Part shown: one piece after another, positions 33,622 through 42,216 of the stretch | Layout of the letters: each line of letters begins with the position of its first letter | Numbering within the stretch: the stretch's first letter is position 1 | NCBI GenBank assembly: GCA_958295855.1 | Contig: OY282383.1 | Location: 1,716,481-1,780,480, forward strand | Length of the DNA stretch: 64,000 nucleotides | Source: an uncultured Poribacteria bacterium | GTDB lineage: Bacteria > Poribacteria > WGA-4E > WGA-3G | Reading direction: 5' to 3' | The notes under the pieces: model-generated | What the model was told of the DNA's origin: nothing | Seen by the model: the letters and a program-made list of their open reading frames with translations, nothing else | Database searches by the model: none | Program-made: the position numbers and the translations under genes

Positions 33622-34629
33622 TTAGAGGGGCAATTCAATTGCCTGTCCTTGTTCAGATGACATATAGAATGCCTGCATCAACTCCGTTAGGTTGCGGCCG
33701 TCTTCGATGGTAATCGTCATCGGTTCATCGCGGAGGATGGCATTAATCCACTGCTGCATCGGTTCCGGAGGTGCCGCTGGCGCGTTGGCAATGTAGTCCG
33801 CTTTTTCTTCATCAGAGAGTTTACGGGTTTCAAAATGCATCTCTCCGTGCCCCGCGGCGAATGAGCCTTCTGTGCCGTAGAGTTCCAGCATATTCGGCCC
33901 GGAACGATGCGTCCACGCAACATCAATCACGCCGAGTGCCTTGTTCGCGAATTCAACCACCGAGACGCTGTTATCGTCAATGGGGTAGTTGCCGGTGAAG
34001 TTGTTAATTTTGGCGATAGCACTTTTAGGCTCACCCATCAGCCATCGGATGACATCAACGCGGTGACATCCCAAATCAAACAAGGCACCGCCCCCGGCGA
34101 GTTCCGCATCCGCGAACCACGCGCTGGTGCCGCTGAACCACTTATCCAATCCTGCCGAATGCGCAATCCGCCCTCTGCCGAAAGTGATGTCGCCGAGGAG
34201 GCCGTCGTCAATAGCCTTCTTTGCGAACAGGATTTCCGGATTGCATCGGGAAGGCAACGAAATCATAAACTTGACTCCCGCTCTCTCGACAGCAGAGATG
34301 ATGGGATCGCATTCGTCAACGGTTATTGCGAGTGCCTTCTCGGTGAAGATGTGTTTCCCTGCTTCAGCAGCGGCAATGATGACGCGCGGATGGTCGGATG
34401 TGATGGCATCGACAGATACAGCGTCAACGTCATCGCGGCCGAGAATTGCATCGAGTTCGGTGTAGAACGGAACGTTGTATTGTTCGGCGGTACTTCTGCC
34501 GCCCCCGCCATGTTCAAAGCCCTCTTCATCCCAGACAGCGACGAGCTCGGTTTCTGGGTTTTCGTGAATTTTTCGGGCATATCCACCCGCGTGGACATGT
34601 GCCATACTCAATTTTGCAACTTTTATCAT
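33622..34629 (-). CDS. Gfo/Idh/MocA family oxidoreductase
   Basis: 335 residues. The N-terminal Rossmann domain is atypical: the usual GxGxxG is replaced by KLSMAHVHAGGYARKI. The EKP catalytic-lysine motif appears as TEKALAITVDEC. The C-terminal alpha/beta domain has GGGALFDLGCHRVDVIRWLMG, where the His is in the usual catalytic position. Uses NAD(P) on sugars or inositols; substrate unknown. Expressed in the same direction as the CehA-like gene. Confidence 0.85.
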   Translation of the reverse strand: MIKVAKLSMAHVHAGGYARKIHENPETELVAVWDEEGFEHGGGGRSTAEQYNVPFYTELDAILGRDDVDAVSVDAITSDHPRVIIAAAEAGKHIFTEKALAITVDECDPIISAVERAGVKFMISLPSRCNPEILFAKKAIDDGLLGDITFGRGRIAHSAGLDKWFSGTSAWFADAELAGGGALFDLGCHRVDVIRWLMGEPKSAIAKINNFTGNYPIDDNSVSVVEFANKALGVIDVAWTHRSGPNMLELYGTEGSFAAGHGEMHFETRKLSDEEKADYIANAPAAPPEPMQQWINAILRDEPMTITIEDGRNLTELMQAFYMSSEQGQAIELPL

Positions 34630-34648
34630 GTAATTCTCCTTTCACTTG

Positions 34649-34680
34649 TTACGGCACAACGGCGTGTGCCTACTACCTTA
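34649..34680 (+). repeat. ACGGCACAAC-family palindromic repeat, copy 3
   Basis: Best match to the consensus; between the Gfo/Idh/MocA start and the third PhyH gene. Confidence 0.7.
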
Positions 34681-34797
34681 AAAAATTAGATCTGTCCGAT
34701 TGCCGAAAAGCCAGACACATTCAGCTTTCGGTTTTCCGTTGCCGTTCTTCTCTCCCCTCACCAACGGAGCCCGATAGGGGAGTAGAACAAACCTTTA

Positions 34798-35574
34798 CTA
34801 TCCAATCCGCCCGACCGAAGAGCGGGTCGCGAGATGGTTCCAACCCCGGAGCACCAGCTGGACATTGGTGTGGCGATTTTCAGACTCAATCTCATCATCG
34901 CCAGCATGCATTTGGACAAGGACGCTTTTTCGCGTCCGCTTCGAGCGATTCGGCATAGAGCCATGCAGGGTAAAGTAACTAAAAAAGAGCACATCCCCCG
35001 GTTCTGCTTCTAAAACGGTGGCCTCCTCAATCGGGTATTGTTCCGTAATTTCAACGTTTTTTCCGCTTCCCATCATGCCATCAGTGCGTCCCAATCGCTT
35101 GTGAGAACCCGGGTAGACGCGGACACAGCCCATTTCATCTGTGGCATCGGAGACGTAGATAATAGCAGCTATCATCGTATCTTTAACAGAGGGAAAGTAC
35201 TGCCAATCTTGATGCATCGGAAAGGGCGCGCCTTTCTCTGGCGGTTTGCAGAAAAGTTTGGAATGGTGGAGCATAATATCCGGTCCAAGAATCGCCTCGG
35301 TCGTGTCAAGAAACTTCTTCTGCAAGAATGCCTGCATCCACACGGCAGAAAAACTCTGGATATTGTGGGTATGAACGATAACGGATTCTCCGCCATCCAG
35401 CGCATCCATCAACCTGCCGCCCCAGCGGGCGTTGACATTTTCATCGCTCTTGAGCAGCCGGTCGACAACTCGGTCAAAGTCGTGTTCCATTTTCTTGATT
35501 TCTTCTGGAGAATAGACACCTTTCGCAAAGTAATAACCATTTTCGTGAAAGAATGTTCCAATATCTGACTTCAT
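34798..35574 (-). CDS. Phytanoyl-CoA dioxygenase (PhyH) family protein
   Basis: 258 residues. Iron ligands H121-Q-D123 (FPMHQDWQYFP) and H204 (TLHGSMPNRS), Arg near 215 for 2-oxoglutarate, and VRVYPGSHKRLG. The closest general relatives are ectoine-hydroxylase-type PhyH proteins, but the substrate cannot be inferred. The leader region upstream holds two dispersed repeats (35593-35660). Confidence 0.87.
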   Translation of the reverse strand: MKSDIGTFFHENGYYFAKGVYSPEEIKKMEHDFDRVVDRLLKSDENVNARWGGRLMDALDGGESVIVHTHNIQSFSAVWMQAFLQKKFLDTTEAILGPDIMLHHSKLFCKPPEKGAPFPMHQDWQYFPSVKDTMIAAIIYVSDATDEMGCVRVYPGSHKRLGRTDGMMGSGKNVEITEQYPIEEATVLEAEPGDVLFFSYFTLHGSMPNRSKRTRKSVLVQMHAGDDEIESENRHTNVQLVLRGWNHLATRSSVGRIG

Positions 35575-35592
35575 GGGTTTGTTACCTCAATT

Positions 35593-35660
35593 ATTGTCTG
35601 AATCGCGGATTAAACAGATGACGTAGATGACGCAGATTATTGTCTGCATCGCGGATAAAG
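35593..35660 (+). repeat. Two adjacent TGTCTGAATCGCGGAT-family repeats
   Basis: Copies start at about 35595 and 35639 (variant TGTCTGCATCGCGGAT), separated by GATGACGTAGATGACGCAGA-type filler; a further copy is at 36451. Confidence 0.55.
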
Positions 35661-35703
35661 TGAACAAGGATGACACAAATTACAGAGAGCCGCCATCGGC
35701 GCG

Positions 35704-36429
35704 CTACAAAAGCTGCACGAGCCAATTCTCCGGAAGACTCTCTGTGCTCTCCTCTCCTGCAATCTCCTGCCGCAACTGGCTGAGCGTGTCAAAAACCGCA
35801 AACTGCCCCGCCTTCAGAATCCCGACTTTATTGCACATTCTCGGTACATCTTCAAGCCGATTGGTTGCGATGACGACGGTTTTCCTCATCACCTGGAGTT
35901 CACCGAGCAGTTCTACCATCTCGATTTGTCCCTGTGCATCCAGTGGGGCGATGGGTTCGTCAAGCAACCACAATTGCGGTTCGTGCAGAAAGGTTTTGGC
36001 AAACAAGAGCCGCTGCCGCTCACCCACTGACAACCTCTCAATTTTTTGCTGGCACAGGTGCCCAATGTCCATCAATTCAAGGACTGCCTCAATTGCAGGA
36101 GCCCGCTCGCCTCGCTTCAACCGGTATGCAGCAGCGAAAAAATCGAGGTATTCCACAACAGACAACTCAGGGTACCCCGCAAATGCAGCGGGGACATACC
36201 CGATGAGGGGACGCACCTGTTTCAGGTTAGCAAAGGCATCAAGTCCAGTAATAGAAATGGTCCCTGAAGTCGGTTCCACTAAAGTCGCCAAGAGGTTGAG
36301 CAGGAGCGTTTTGCCTGCACCGTTTCCGCCAAGCAGGGCGAGGCAGTCCCCTGCACCCACCTGAAACGTGAGTTCCGTGAGATACGGCTTTTTGTCAAAG
36401 GATTTGCACAGGTTTTGAACATCAAGCAT
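35704..36429 (-). CDS. ABC transporter ATP-binding protein without an adjacent permease
   Basis: 241 residues. Walker A GGNGAGKT at 34-41, signature LSVGE at 133-137, Walker B WLLDEP at 154-159, and H-loop-like VVIATNRLED. The Q-loop Gln is not seen: the segment reads GYVPAAFAGYPELSV. The H-loop His also appears replaced by Asn (IATNR). It resembles CcmA/gliding-type single-domain ATPases. No membrane partner lies next to it, so it must pair with a distant permease or do something else. Confidence 0.82.
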   Translation of the reverse strand: MLDVQNLCKSFDKKPYLTELTFQVGAGDCLALLGGNGAGKTLLLNLLATLVEPTSGTISITGLDAFANLKQVRPLIGYVPAAFAGYPELSVVEYLDFFAAAYRLKRGERAPAIEAVLELMDIGHLCQQKIERLSVGERQRLLFAKTFLHEPQLWLLDEPIAPLDAQGQIEMVELLGELQVMRKTVVIATNRLEDVPRMCNKVGILKAGQFAVFDTLSQLRQEIAGEESTESLPENWLVQLL

Positions 36430-36505
36430 TCTTCGTCCCCGGAGCCTGTTATTGTCTGAATCGCGGATTTACGCGGATTCGGTGAATTTGGCGTAATACC
36501 ACATT

Positions 36506-37507
36506 TCAGGCCAGATGCACCTTGACAGGGCTACCGAGTTCAGCAGATTGCCATGCGGCTTCTGTTAATTGAATGACGCGCAATCCGTTTTCAACGCCGA
36601 TCGGATTCTCCGTGCGTTCGCCGCGGATGAGCTCAATGAAGACGACATCCTTGTTGGCTGATGCCGGCATCTCAGATTCAGGCACTTCAACGGGCTTGCC
36701 CTCGCGTCCTTGGCGATAGAGTGTACCTGCACGAAGATAAAGCGAGCCCTCTTCCATCCAGATGGAAAAATCTTCTCGCACGCCGCCGTACGCATGCCCA
36801 ACAATGCTGATATTGCACAATGCACCTGTATCAAACTTTATCGACATTGCAGTGAGGACATCTACTTCCAGGTCGCGGTTATCTATCATTGCGAAGACGG
36901 TGTCGGGGCTGGCTTCCAACACCCAAAGCAGGATGTCAATGAGGTGGCTCCCCGAATCGTTCAACTGGCCACCGCCGCCGAGGAACGCATCCTGCCGCCA
37001 TTTTCCCTGCTGATTCCGATACCAATTCTGTGATTGATGCGCCTCAACAAAATGCACCCGCCCCAACTCCCCGCTCTGGACTACCTCGCGGCAGTATTGG
37101 TAGGTAGGGCTGAGATGCCGTTGGTAGCCAATCATTAGGTGCAGGCCGGTTTCCTCTACCTTCGAGATCACCTGTTTGGCGTGCTCCACGGTGCATACCA
37201 TCGGTTTTTCGGTATGCACATGGCACCCTGCGTTAAGCGCGTCCATGATATGTCGGAAATGGAGTCCATGCGGTGAACTGATGACGACAGCATCCGGTTT
37301 CGCAGCGGCTAACATTTCACCGTGGTCTGCGTAAGTAGAAACCGAAGCATCCAAGCCGACGCTCTCTTTGAACGCATCAAGCGAACTGGTGCTCGGGTCG
37401 GCGAGCGCAACAATCTCTACATCTTCGACACTGGAGACACTGCGTCCGTGCCCGCGCGCATTCCCACCACACCCGATAAATGCAAAGTTTAATTTCTGTT
37501 TAGCCAT
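36506..37507 (-). CDS. Gfo/Idh/MocA family oxidoreductase
   Basis: 333 residues. Rossmann start FAFIGCGGNARGHG, VALADPS at the end of strand 2, EKPMVCTVEHAKQVI (EKP lysine), and C-terminal GGGGQLNDSGSHLIDILLWVL with the catalytic-position His. NAD(P)-dependent sugar oxidoreductase or dehydratase type; substrate unknown. Lies in the same minus-strand run as the MDR, CehA-like and PhyH genes, but intergenic repeats separate them, so an operon is uncertain. Confidence 0.88.
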   Translation of the reverse strand: MAKQKLNFAFIGCGGNARGHGRSVSSVEDVEIVALADPSTSSLDAFKESVGLDASVSTYADHGEMLAAAKPDAVVISSPHGLHFRHIMDALNAGCHVHTEKPMVCTVEHAKQVISKVEETGLHLMIGYQRHLSPTYQYCREVVQSGELGRVHFVEAHQSQNWYRNQQGKWRQDAFLGGGGQLNDSGSHLIDILLWVLEASPDTVFAMIDNRDLEVDVLTAMSIKFDTGALCNISIVGHAYGGVREDFSIWMEEGSLYLRAGTLYRQGREGKPVEVPESEMPASANKDVVFIELIRGERTENPIGVENGLRVIQLTEAAWQSAELGSPVKVHLA

Positions 37508-37792
37508 AAATGTACCTATTCAATTCTTTTTGCTTTAGGTTATCACAACCGCTAACAAAAATCAAGGAATTAATTCTAAAGGAATTAATTCTATCGGTGC
37601 GAACGGCCCTGGAAATTCGCCTTTATCGCGCAAGTGTTCAAAAAATGAACAGTGTTTCACAAATTATGTCCAAAAAACCGAGAAATTTACCGATTTAGTG
37701 CCGATTAGGGCTCGGTGCAGTGCCGTAAAATCCCCTCATACTTATACAAATATGGTAAAATGTAATTATATCTATACAGAGTAAGATTTTAC

Positions 37793-37821
37793 TTGACTAA
37801 TCCGAACGGTTGTGGTATAAT
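37793..37821 (+). promoter_or_regulatory. tnpA promoter predicting a leaderless mRNA
   Basis: TTGACT (37793-37798), 17 nt, TATAAT (37816-37821); the ATG of tnpA begins 8 nt later at 37829, which is where transcription should start. No Shine-Dalgarno site is present. Confidence 0.65.
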
Positions 37822-37828
37822 AATAAGT

Positions 37829-38500
37829 ATGAAAGATAGATTAGTTAAGATTGGAGAAGCATCTGTACTGCTGGGCGTAAATCCGCAGACTCTGCGACGA
37901 TGGGAGCAGGGTGGGTTGATACGTCCTGCGAAACGCACGCCCGGTGGGACGAGGCTATACTCACTGCAAGAACTGCTTGGGGCGAACGATATGACGCTCC
38001 CCACAATCGGCTATGCCCGAGTCTCTAGTGCCGACCAAAAAGAGGATTTGAATCGGCAACACGCAGTCCTGGAGGCGTTCTGTAACAAGAACGGCTGGCA
38101 GACTGAAATCATAAGAGATTTAGGTAGTGGCATGAACTACAACAAAAAAGGTCTCCTGCGACTGCTGGAGATGTTGGTGCAAGGTCAGATTAGCCGTCTG
38201 GTTGTCACGCACAAAGACAGGCTGCTTCGGTTCGGTGCAGAGATTTTGTTCAGAATATGCGAATTGAAAGGTATCGAAGTGGTTATCATAAACAAAGGTG
38301 AACAGGTATCATTTGAAGAGGAACTCACCCAGGACGTTATGGAAATCATGACTGTTTTCTGTGCCAAACTCTACGGACGACGTTCCCACAAGAGTCAGAA
38401 AATGGCACAGAAACTGGAAGAGATTGTCACCGAAGAGAAACTACAGATGGAGATGGATTTTGGCATACCGAACGCAGAAGATTCAACTCAACCCGAATAA
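37829..38500 (+). CDS. tnpA: IS607-family serine recombinase (TnpA) with MerR-type HTH
   Basis: 223 residues from ATG 37829. Residues ~6-50 form a MerR-like winged helix (IGEASVLLGVNPQTLRRWEQG, then TRLYS). The catalytic domain follows: GYARVSSADQ with S66 as nucleophile, DLGSGMNYNKKGLLRLLEM, and VTHKDRLLRFG, typical of serine recombinases. The order DNA-binding domain first, catalytic domain second, is diagnostic for IS607. It catalyses element excision and insertion by a dimer/tetramer mechanism with low target specificity. Confidence 0.92.
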   Translation: MKDRLVKIGEASVLLGVNPQTLRRWEQGGLIRPAKRTPGGTRLYSLQELLGANDMTLPTIGYARVSSADQKEDLNRQHAVLEAFCNKNGWQTEIIRDLGSGMNYNKKGLLRLLEMLVQGQISRLVVTHKDRLLRFGAEILFRICELKGIEVVIINKGEQVSFEEELTQDVMEIMTVFCAKLYGRRSHKSQKMAQKLEEIVTEEKLQMEMDFGIPNAEDSTQPE

Positions 38501-39548
38501 CAAGCAGGCGACGCTGCTAGCGCAACACTGCGGTTACGCACGTGTTGCCTACAACGCCGCGCTGACCATCTTCAGGAACGCACTGCAGGATGGTGAGTGG
38601 AAATCACTCTACGATATCAAGAAGGAATTCAACGCCAAAAAGCGTGAAATCTTCCCTTGGTGCGATGAGATGTCCCAGAATGCCAGCAAGAATGCCATCC
38701 ATCATTTCAGCGATGCAATCATCCGATGGCGCAGCGGCCAGAACCGATTCCCCGTGCCGAAGAACCGAAGTGGTAAGCAGAGTTACCAAGCAGACAACGG
38801 CAAGGACTCAGTTCGCGTCGAACGTAAGCGCGTCAGGCTACCTGCCATCGGATGGGTGCGGATGACCGAAGAGTTGCGCTGGACAGGCAGCATCGGACGA
38901 GTCACAATCTCCCGCAGGAATGACAGATGGTTTATCAGCATACTGGTGATGGCCGACGAGGAGAATACCATGGTGCAGGTGCCTTTGATTGATGACCGCC
39001 CTGCCATCGGTGTGGATGTCGGCATAAACACACTGGCAACGTGCAGTGACGGCACTAAGTTTCCTAACCCCAGGCCGCTGAAGCATGCATTACGCAAACT
39101 GAGGCGGGCGAGCCGAACGCTGTCACGGAAGACGCTGCGCAGTGCAAACTGGCATAAGGCCAAGAAACGGGTTGCCCGCATCCACTATCGTGTCTCCTGC
39201 ATCAGAAAGGACTCGCACCACAAGGCAACCACTGCCATCGTCCGCATGGCTTCTGCCATCGGCATCGAAACTCTCAGCGTCACCAATATGATGAAAAATA
39301 AGAAGCTGGCAAAGCATATCGCCGACGGTGCGTGGCATAAGTTTTTCACGATGCTGAAGTATAAAGCCGAACGGCGAGGCACACCCGTGCATGAAGCACA
39401 GCAGTTCTTTGCCAGTAGCAAGACCTGCAGCGCCTGCGGAAACAAAAAAGCGGAGCTGACACTCGCAGACCGCACATACCACTGCAACAGCTGTGGCTTT
39501 GAGTGCGATCGCGACGTCAACGCCGCTATCAATTTATGCCCATCATAG
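38460..39548 (+). CDS. tnpB: TnpB (IS607-type) RNA-guided nuclease
   Basis: About 362 residues from TTG 38460, chosen because it follows GGAGATGG and gives AYRTQKIQLNPNNKQATLL, the normal TnpB beginning; no ATG fits. RuvC residues: D in GVDVGINTLATCSDG, E in GIETLSVTNMMKNKKLAKHI, D in CDRDVNAAINL. Zinc ribbon CSACGNKKA...CNSCGF. TnpB is a compact guide-RNA-dependent DNA nuclease that keeps the element in place after excision. Translation probably depends on ribosomes from tnpA (41-nt overlap). Confidence 0.88.
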   Translation: MAYRTQKIQLNPNNKQATLLAQHCGYARVAYNAALTIFRNALQDGEWKSLYDIKKEFNAKKREIFPWCDEMSQNASKNAIHHFSDAIIRWRSGQNRFPVPKNRSGKQSYQADNGKDSVRVERKRVRLPAIGWVRMTEELRWTGSIGRVTISRRNDRWFISILVMADEENTMVQVPLIDDRPAIGVDVGINTLATCSDGTKFPNPRPLKHALRKLRRASRTLSRKTLRSANWHKAKKRVARIHYRVSCIRKDSHHKATTAIVRMASAIGIETLSVTNMMKNKKLAKHIADGAWHKFFTMLKYKAERRGTPVHEAQQFFASSKTCSACGNKKAELTLADRTYHCNSCGFECDRDVNAAINLCPS

Positions 39549-39811
39549 CAAAGCTTGTCGCCCGCAGCTGGCGGGAGACGTAAAACGCCTCCGGAGCTCA
39601 TGTAAGACCTGGTTTGCAGGCAGCGAGCGTCGAACGAGGAAGTATGGCAACAATGAACACGAACGTGAGATTTGTATAGATTTGTATACAAATTACCACA
39701 TTCGTGAGATTTGTGCAAGTCCTACACAGCGGAGTGGCATACAATTTGCACAATACTTAAAAATTGCACAAGATCGCTTGAACCTTCAAAATCTTAAGAA
39801 AGGGTACTACC
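39549..39811 (+). promoter_or_regulatory. Leader of the TonB receptor gene with direct repeats and a palindrome
   Basis: After the IS607 element come two copies of CGTGAGATTTGT (39664, 39703), a doubled GATTTGTATA, and the perfect 12-bp palindrome TTTGTATACAAA (39681-39692), then two AATTTGCACAA/AAATTGCACAA motifs. These look like binding sites for a repressor, but they do not match a Fur box. No gene seen. Confidence 0.4.
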
Positions 39812-42145
39812 ATGCAAAAATCATTTTATCTTTTTTTAGTGATAAGTTTAGGGTTGTTAGCGAGTTGGATTCCACGCGCGTACGCGGAAAAGCAGAATGA
39901 CAAAGAAGTTGTAGAGATGGAGGAGGTAACGGTCACAGCTACACGTGCTGAGAAAGATCCCTTCAAAACCCCAAACGCCATCACTGTGCTTAATTTAAAA
40001 CAATTGGAACGCACCCATGCAGATACCGCGTCCAACCTGCTTCGTGATGCCGTCGGCGTTATCGCGCAGGAGACAACAGTCGGACAAGGTTCGCCGATGC
40101 TCCGAAGCTTAACAGGCTACCAGACGTTGATACAAGTTGACTGGGTTCGCCTCAATAATTCAACCTTCCGTTCAGGACCAAATCAGTACACCGCAACCAT
40201 CGCTCCCGAAATGCTAGATCGGGCTGAAGTGTTACTCGGCTCAAGCTCTATGCTATATGGAAGTGGCGCGATGGGTGGCGTTATCAGTTTCTTTACGAAA
40301 GCGGTACCGCTCAATCCGGCGCAGGAAACTTGGGATATACATCCACGACTCCTTGCTCGGTACACGACTGCCACACAGGAACGACTCGGTAGGTTAGAGG
40401 TAACAGGAAACCAAGGTCGATTCGGATTCATTGCTGGCGGCGGCGCGCGATTCTATGGGGATATAAACCCTGGAAGCGGGTACGACCTCCACTACAAAAA
40501 TCGTAAATTTGAAATAGTGAACGAAATGCCAAGCGGCGTGAAACTCTATGACTATGATGAGGTGGGTAAGTTGTCAAAAGATAATATTCCTGAGAGATGG
40601 CTGATTGACAACGAAGGCCCACTGAGCTGGCAAGCCTACGATGCCGATGCAAAAATTGCGTATCAACCCAACGACACAAGCACTATCAACGTTGCCTACC
40701 AGATGTGGAGACAGCCACAAACACCGCGGTATGATAAGATCGCACCGCAGGAGTTTGATGAATTCTTTTTTGAACCGCAAGACCGGGACCTCGTTTATGC
40801 CAATTATATAGTAAACCCAATCGAGGCAAGCATCGACACGTTCCGCCTGACAGCCTCTTATCACCGGCAAAAAGAGGGACGAAATGAGGTGGCCCTCGAT
40901 TCAACCTCTCGGCGGCAGCGATATGATACGGTGAACACTATCGGTATAAGCGCACAAGCAGTCAGTTCAGCCCTTCCACGGCAACGCTTGGTAGGCGGTG
41001 GAGAATTCTACTTGGATATGCTACAGAGTCGTACCGTCAAAACGGATACCAAGACAGGCAAGGAAGATGTTGATGAAAACCTTGGACGTTTCATTAACGG
41101 TTCTCAGTTTTGGGATGCGAGTCTGTACCTTCAAGATGAAATTAGGGTACACGAGCGTGTGGAGCTCACCCTCGGCGGTCGCGCAACGTTTTATCAAACC
41201 AATGCGGACCTTTCCATCCGATCTGAGGATTTTGATGAATTCAATGAATTCGACAGCAGTTTGACAGGAAGTGCTGGGGTGGTTGTCGGTTTGAGAGATT
41301 CGCTAAACTTCGTCAGTAGTATCGCCACAGCGTTTCGCGCTCCCTCATTGAATGATACGACAGCGGTAGAAGTCACTAACGAGGGTGTCACGGGACCAAG
41401 TCCCGACCTTGCCGCGGAGACTTCGTGGACAATTGAGGGCGGCCTCAAGGCAAATCATTCCTACTTCCGTGGTGCGTTAACATTATTCCACAGCCGGGTC
41501 AGCGGTTTAGTGACGCGCAGACCTGTCCAAGAGGCGTACGAAGGTGAAACCCTACCTCAACTCCATCAAGAGCTGATCAAAGAATACGAGGGCGTTGATA
41601 TACTTGTGTTTGATAACGTCGATGAAGCCCAGTTTCAGGGGGTTGAATTGGCGGGGCTCATCCCGATTCTTCCCGCCTGGTCGGCCTACGGGAATGCCAC
41701 ATTGCTGCGTGGAGAAGTCCTCAAGATTGGTGGCGAAGCACCCGATCCGGAGAAGCCGTGGGAAGCACGCACTCGCAGAGAGCCACCGTTGAACGGAGTC
41801 ATCGGAATCCAGTGGGAACCGCTGAATACCCAGTTTTGGGCGACGCTCTTTGTGCGTGCCGCAGCGGACCAGAGACGATTGAACCGGAGCGACATCCGCG
41901 ACCCACGGATACAAGGACAAACGCGCGACCCAGCGGAAGTTGAATTTGACTCCAACGGTGCTGCAGTAGATGCAGGTACACCGGGATGGTGGACGCTCAA
42001 CGTCCGCTGCGGTGCCAAACTTTTTGACTCTACACGCTTGAGCCTCGCACTCGAAAACCTGCTTAATCAAAGGTATCGTCCGCACGGGTCCGGTGTGAAC
42101 GCACCGGGTTTCAATGTGAGTCTGAGTCTCGACAATCGGTTTTAA
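39812..42145 (+). CDS. TonB-dependent outer-membrane receptor
   Basis: 777 residues with signal peptide (to about residue 25, PRAYA). A TonB-box-like VVEMEEVTVTATRAEKDPF precedes the plug (TPNAITVLNLKQL to GVISFFTKAVP, with LGSSSMLYGSGAMGGVI near its end), and then a ~600-residue barrel ending in NVSLSLDNRF, where the terminal Phe is the BAM insertion signal. The plug VGQGSPMLRSLTGYQTLIQVD resembles heme or catecholate siderophore receptors, but the substrate is not determinable. The gene starts after AAAGGG at ATG 39812. Confidence 0.93.
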   Translation: MQKSFYLFLVISLGLLASWIPRAYAEKQNDKEVVEMEEVTVTATRAEKDPFKTPNAITVLNLKQLERTHADTASNLLRDAVGVIAQETTVGQGSPMLRSLTGYQTLIQVDWVRLNNSTFRSGPNQYTATIAPEMLDRAEVLLGSSSMLYGSGAMGGVISFFTKAVPLNPAQETWDIHPRLLARYTTATQERLGRLEVTGNQGRFGFIAGGGARFYGDINPGSGYDLHYKNRKFEIVNEMPSGVKLYDYDEVGKLSKDNIPERWLIDNEGPLSWQAYDADAKIAYQPNDTSTINVAYQMWRQPQTPRYDKIAPQEFDEFFFEPQDRDLVYANYIVNPIEASIDTFRLTASYHRQKEGRNEVALDSTSRRQRYDTVNTIGISAQAVSSALPRQRLVGGGEFYLDMLQSRTVKTDTKTGKEDVDENLGRFINGSQFWDASLYLQDEIRVHERVELTLGGRATFYQTNADLSIRSEDFDEFNEFDSSLTGSAGVVVGLRDSLNFVSSIATAFRAPSLNDTTAVEVTNEGVTGPSPDLAAETSWTIEGGLKANHSYFRGALTLFHSRVSGLVTRRPVQEAYEGETLPQLHQELIKEYEGVDILVFDNVDEAQFQGVELAGLIPILPAWSAYGNATLLRGEVLKIGGEAPDPEKPWEARTRREPPLNGVIGIQWEPLNTQFWATLFVRAAADQRRLNRSDIRDPRIQGQTRDPAEVEFDSNGAAVDAGTPGWWTLNVRCGAKLFDSTRLSLALENLLNQRYRPHGSGVNAPGFNVSLSLDNRF

Positions 42146-42216
42146 GCGAATGTTTTGTAACCCTTACCGGAGGGCGAGGGCCCCGTGCCTCGCCTTCCCC
42201 TCCTCGTCCCAAACCG
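42146..42216. repeat. GC-rich hairpin between convergent genes
   Basis: GGCGAGG and CCTCGCC pair around GCCCCGTG (about 42165-42187). It lies between the convergent TonB receptor and coaD genes, so it may serve as a bidirectional end or be a REP-like repeat. Confidence 0.4.

Larger units (their letters stand above)
37740..39600 (+). mobile_element. IS607-type element with serine recombinase tnpA and tnpB
   Basis: tnpA (37829-38500) and tnpB (38460-39548) overlap by 41 nt. The element follows a 37.5-37.8 kb stretch without genes. Ends are not sharply defined because IS607 elements lack inverted repeats. The 3' part of tnpB and the ~100 nt after it are the expected guide-RNA region. Both genes look intact, so the element may be active. 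Confidence 0.75.
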
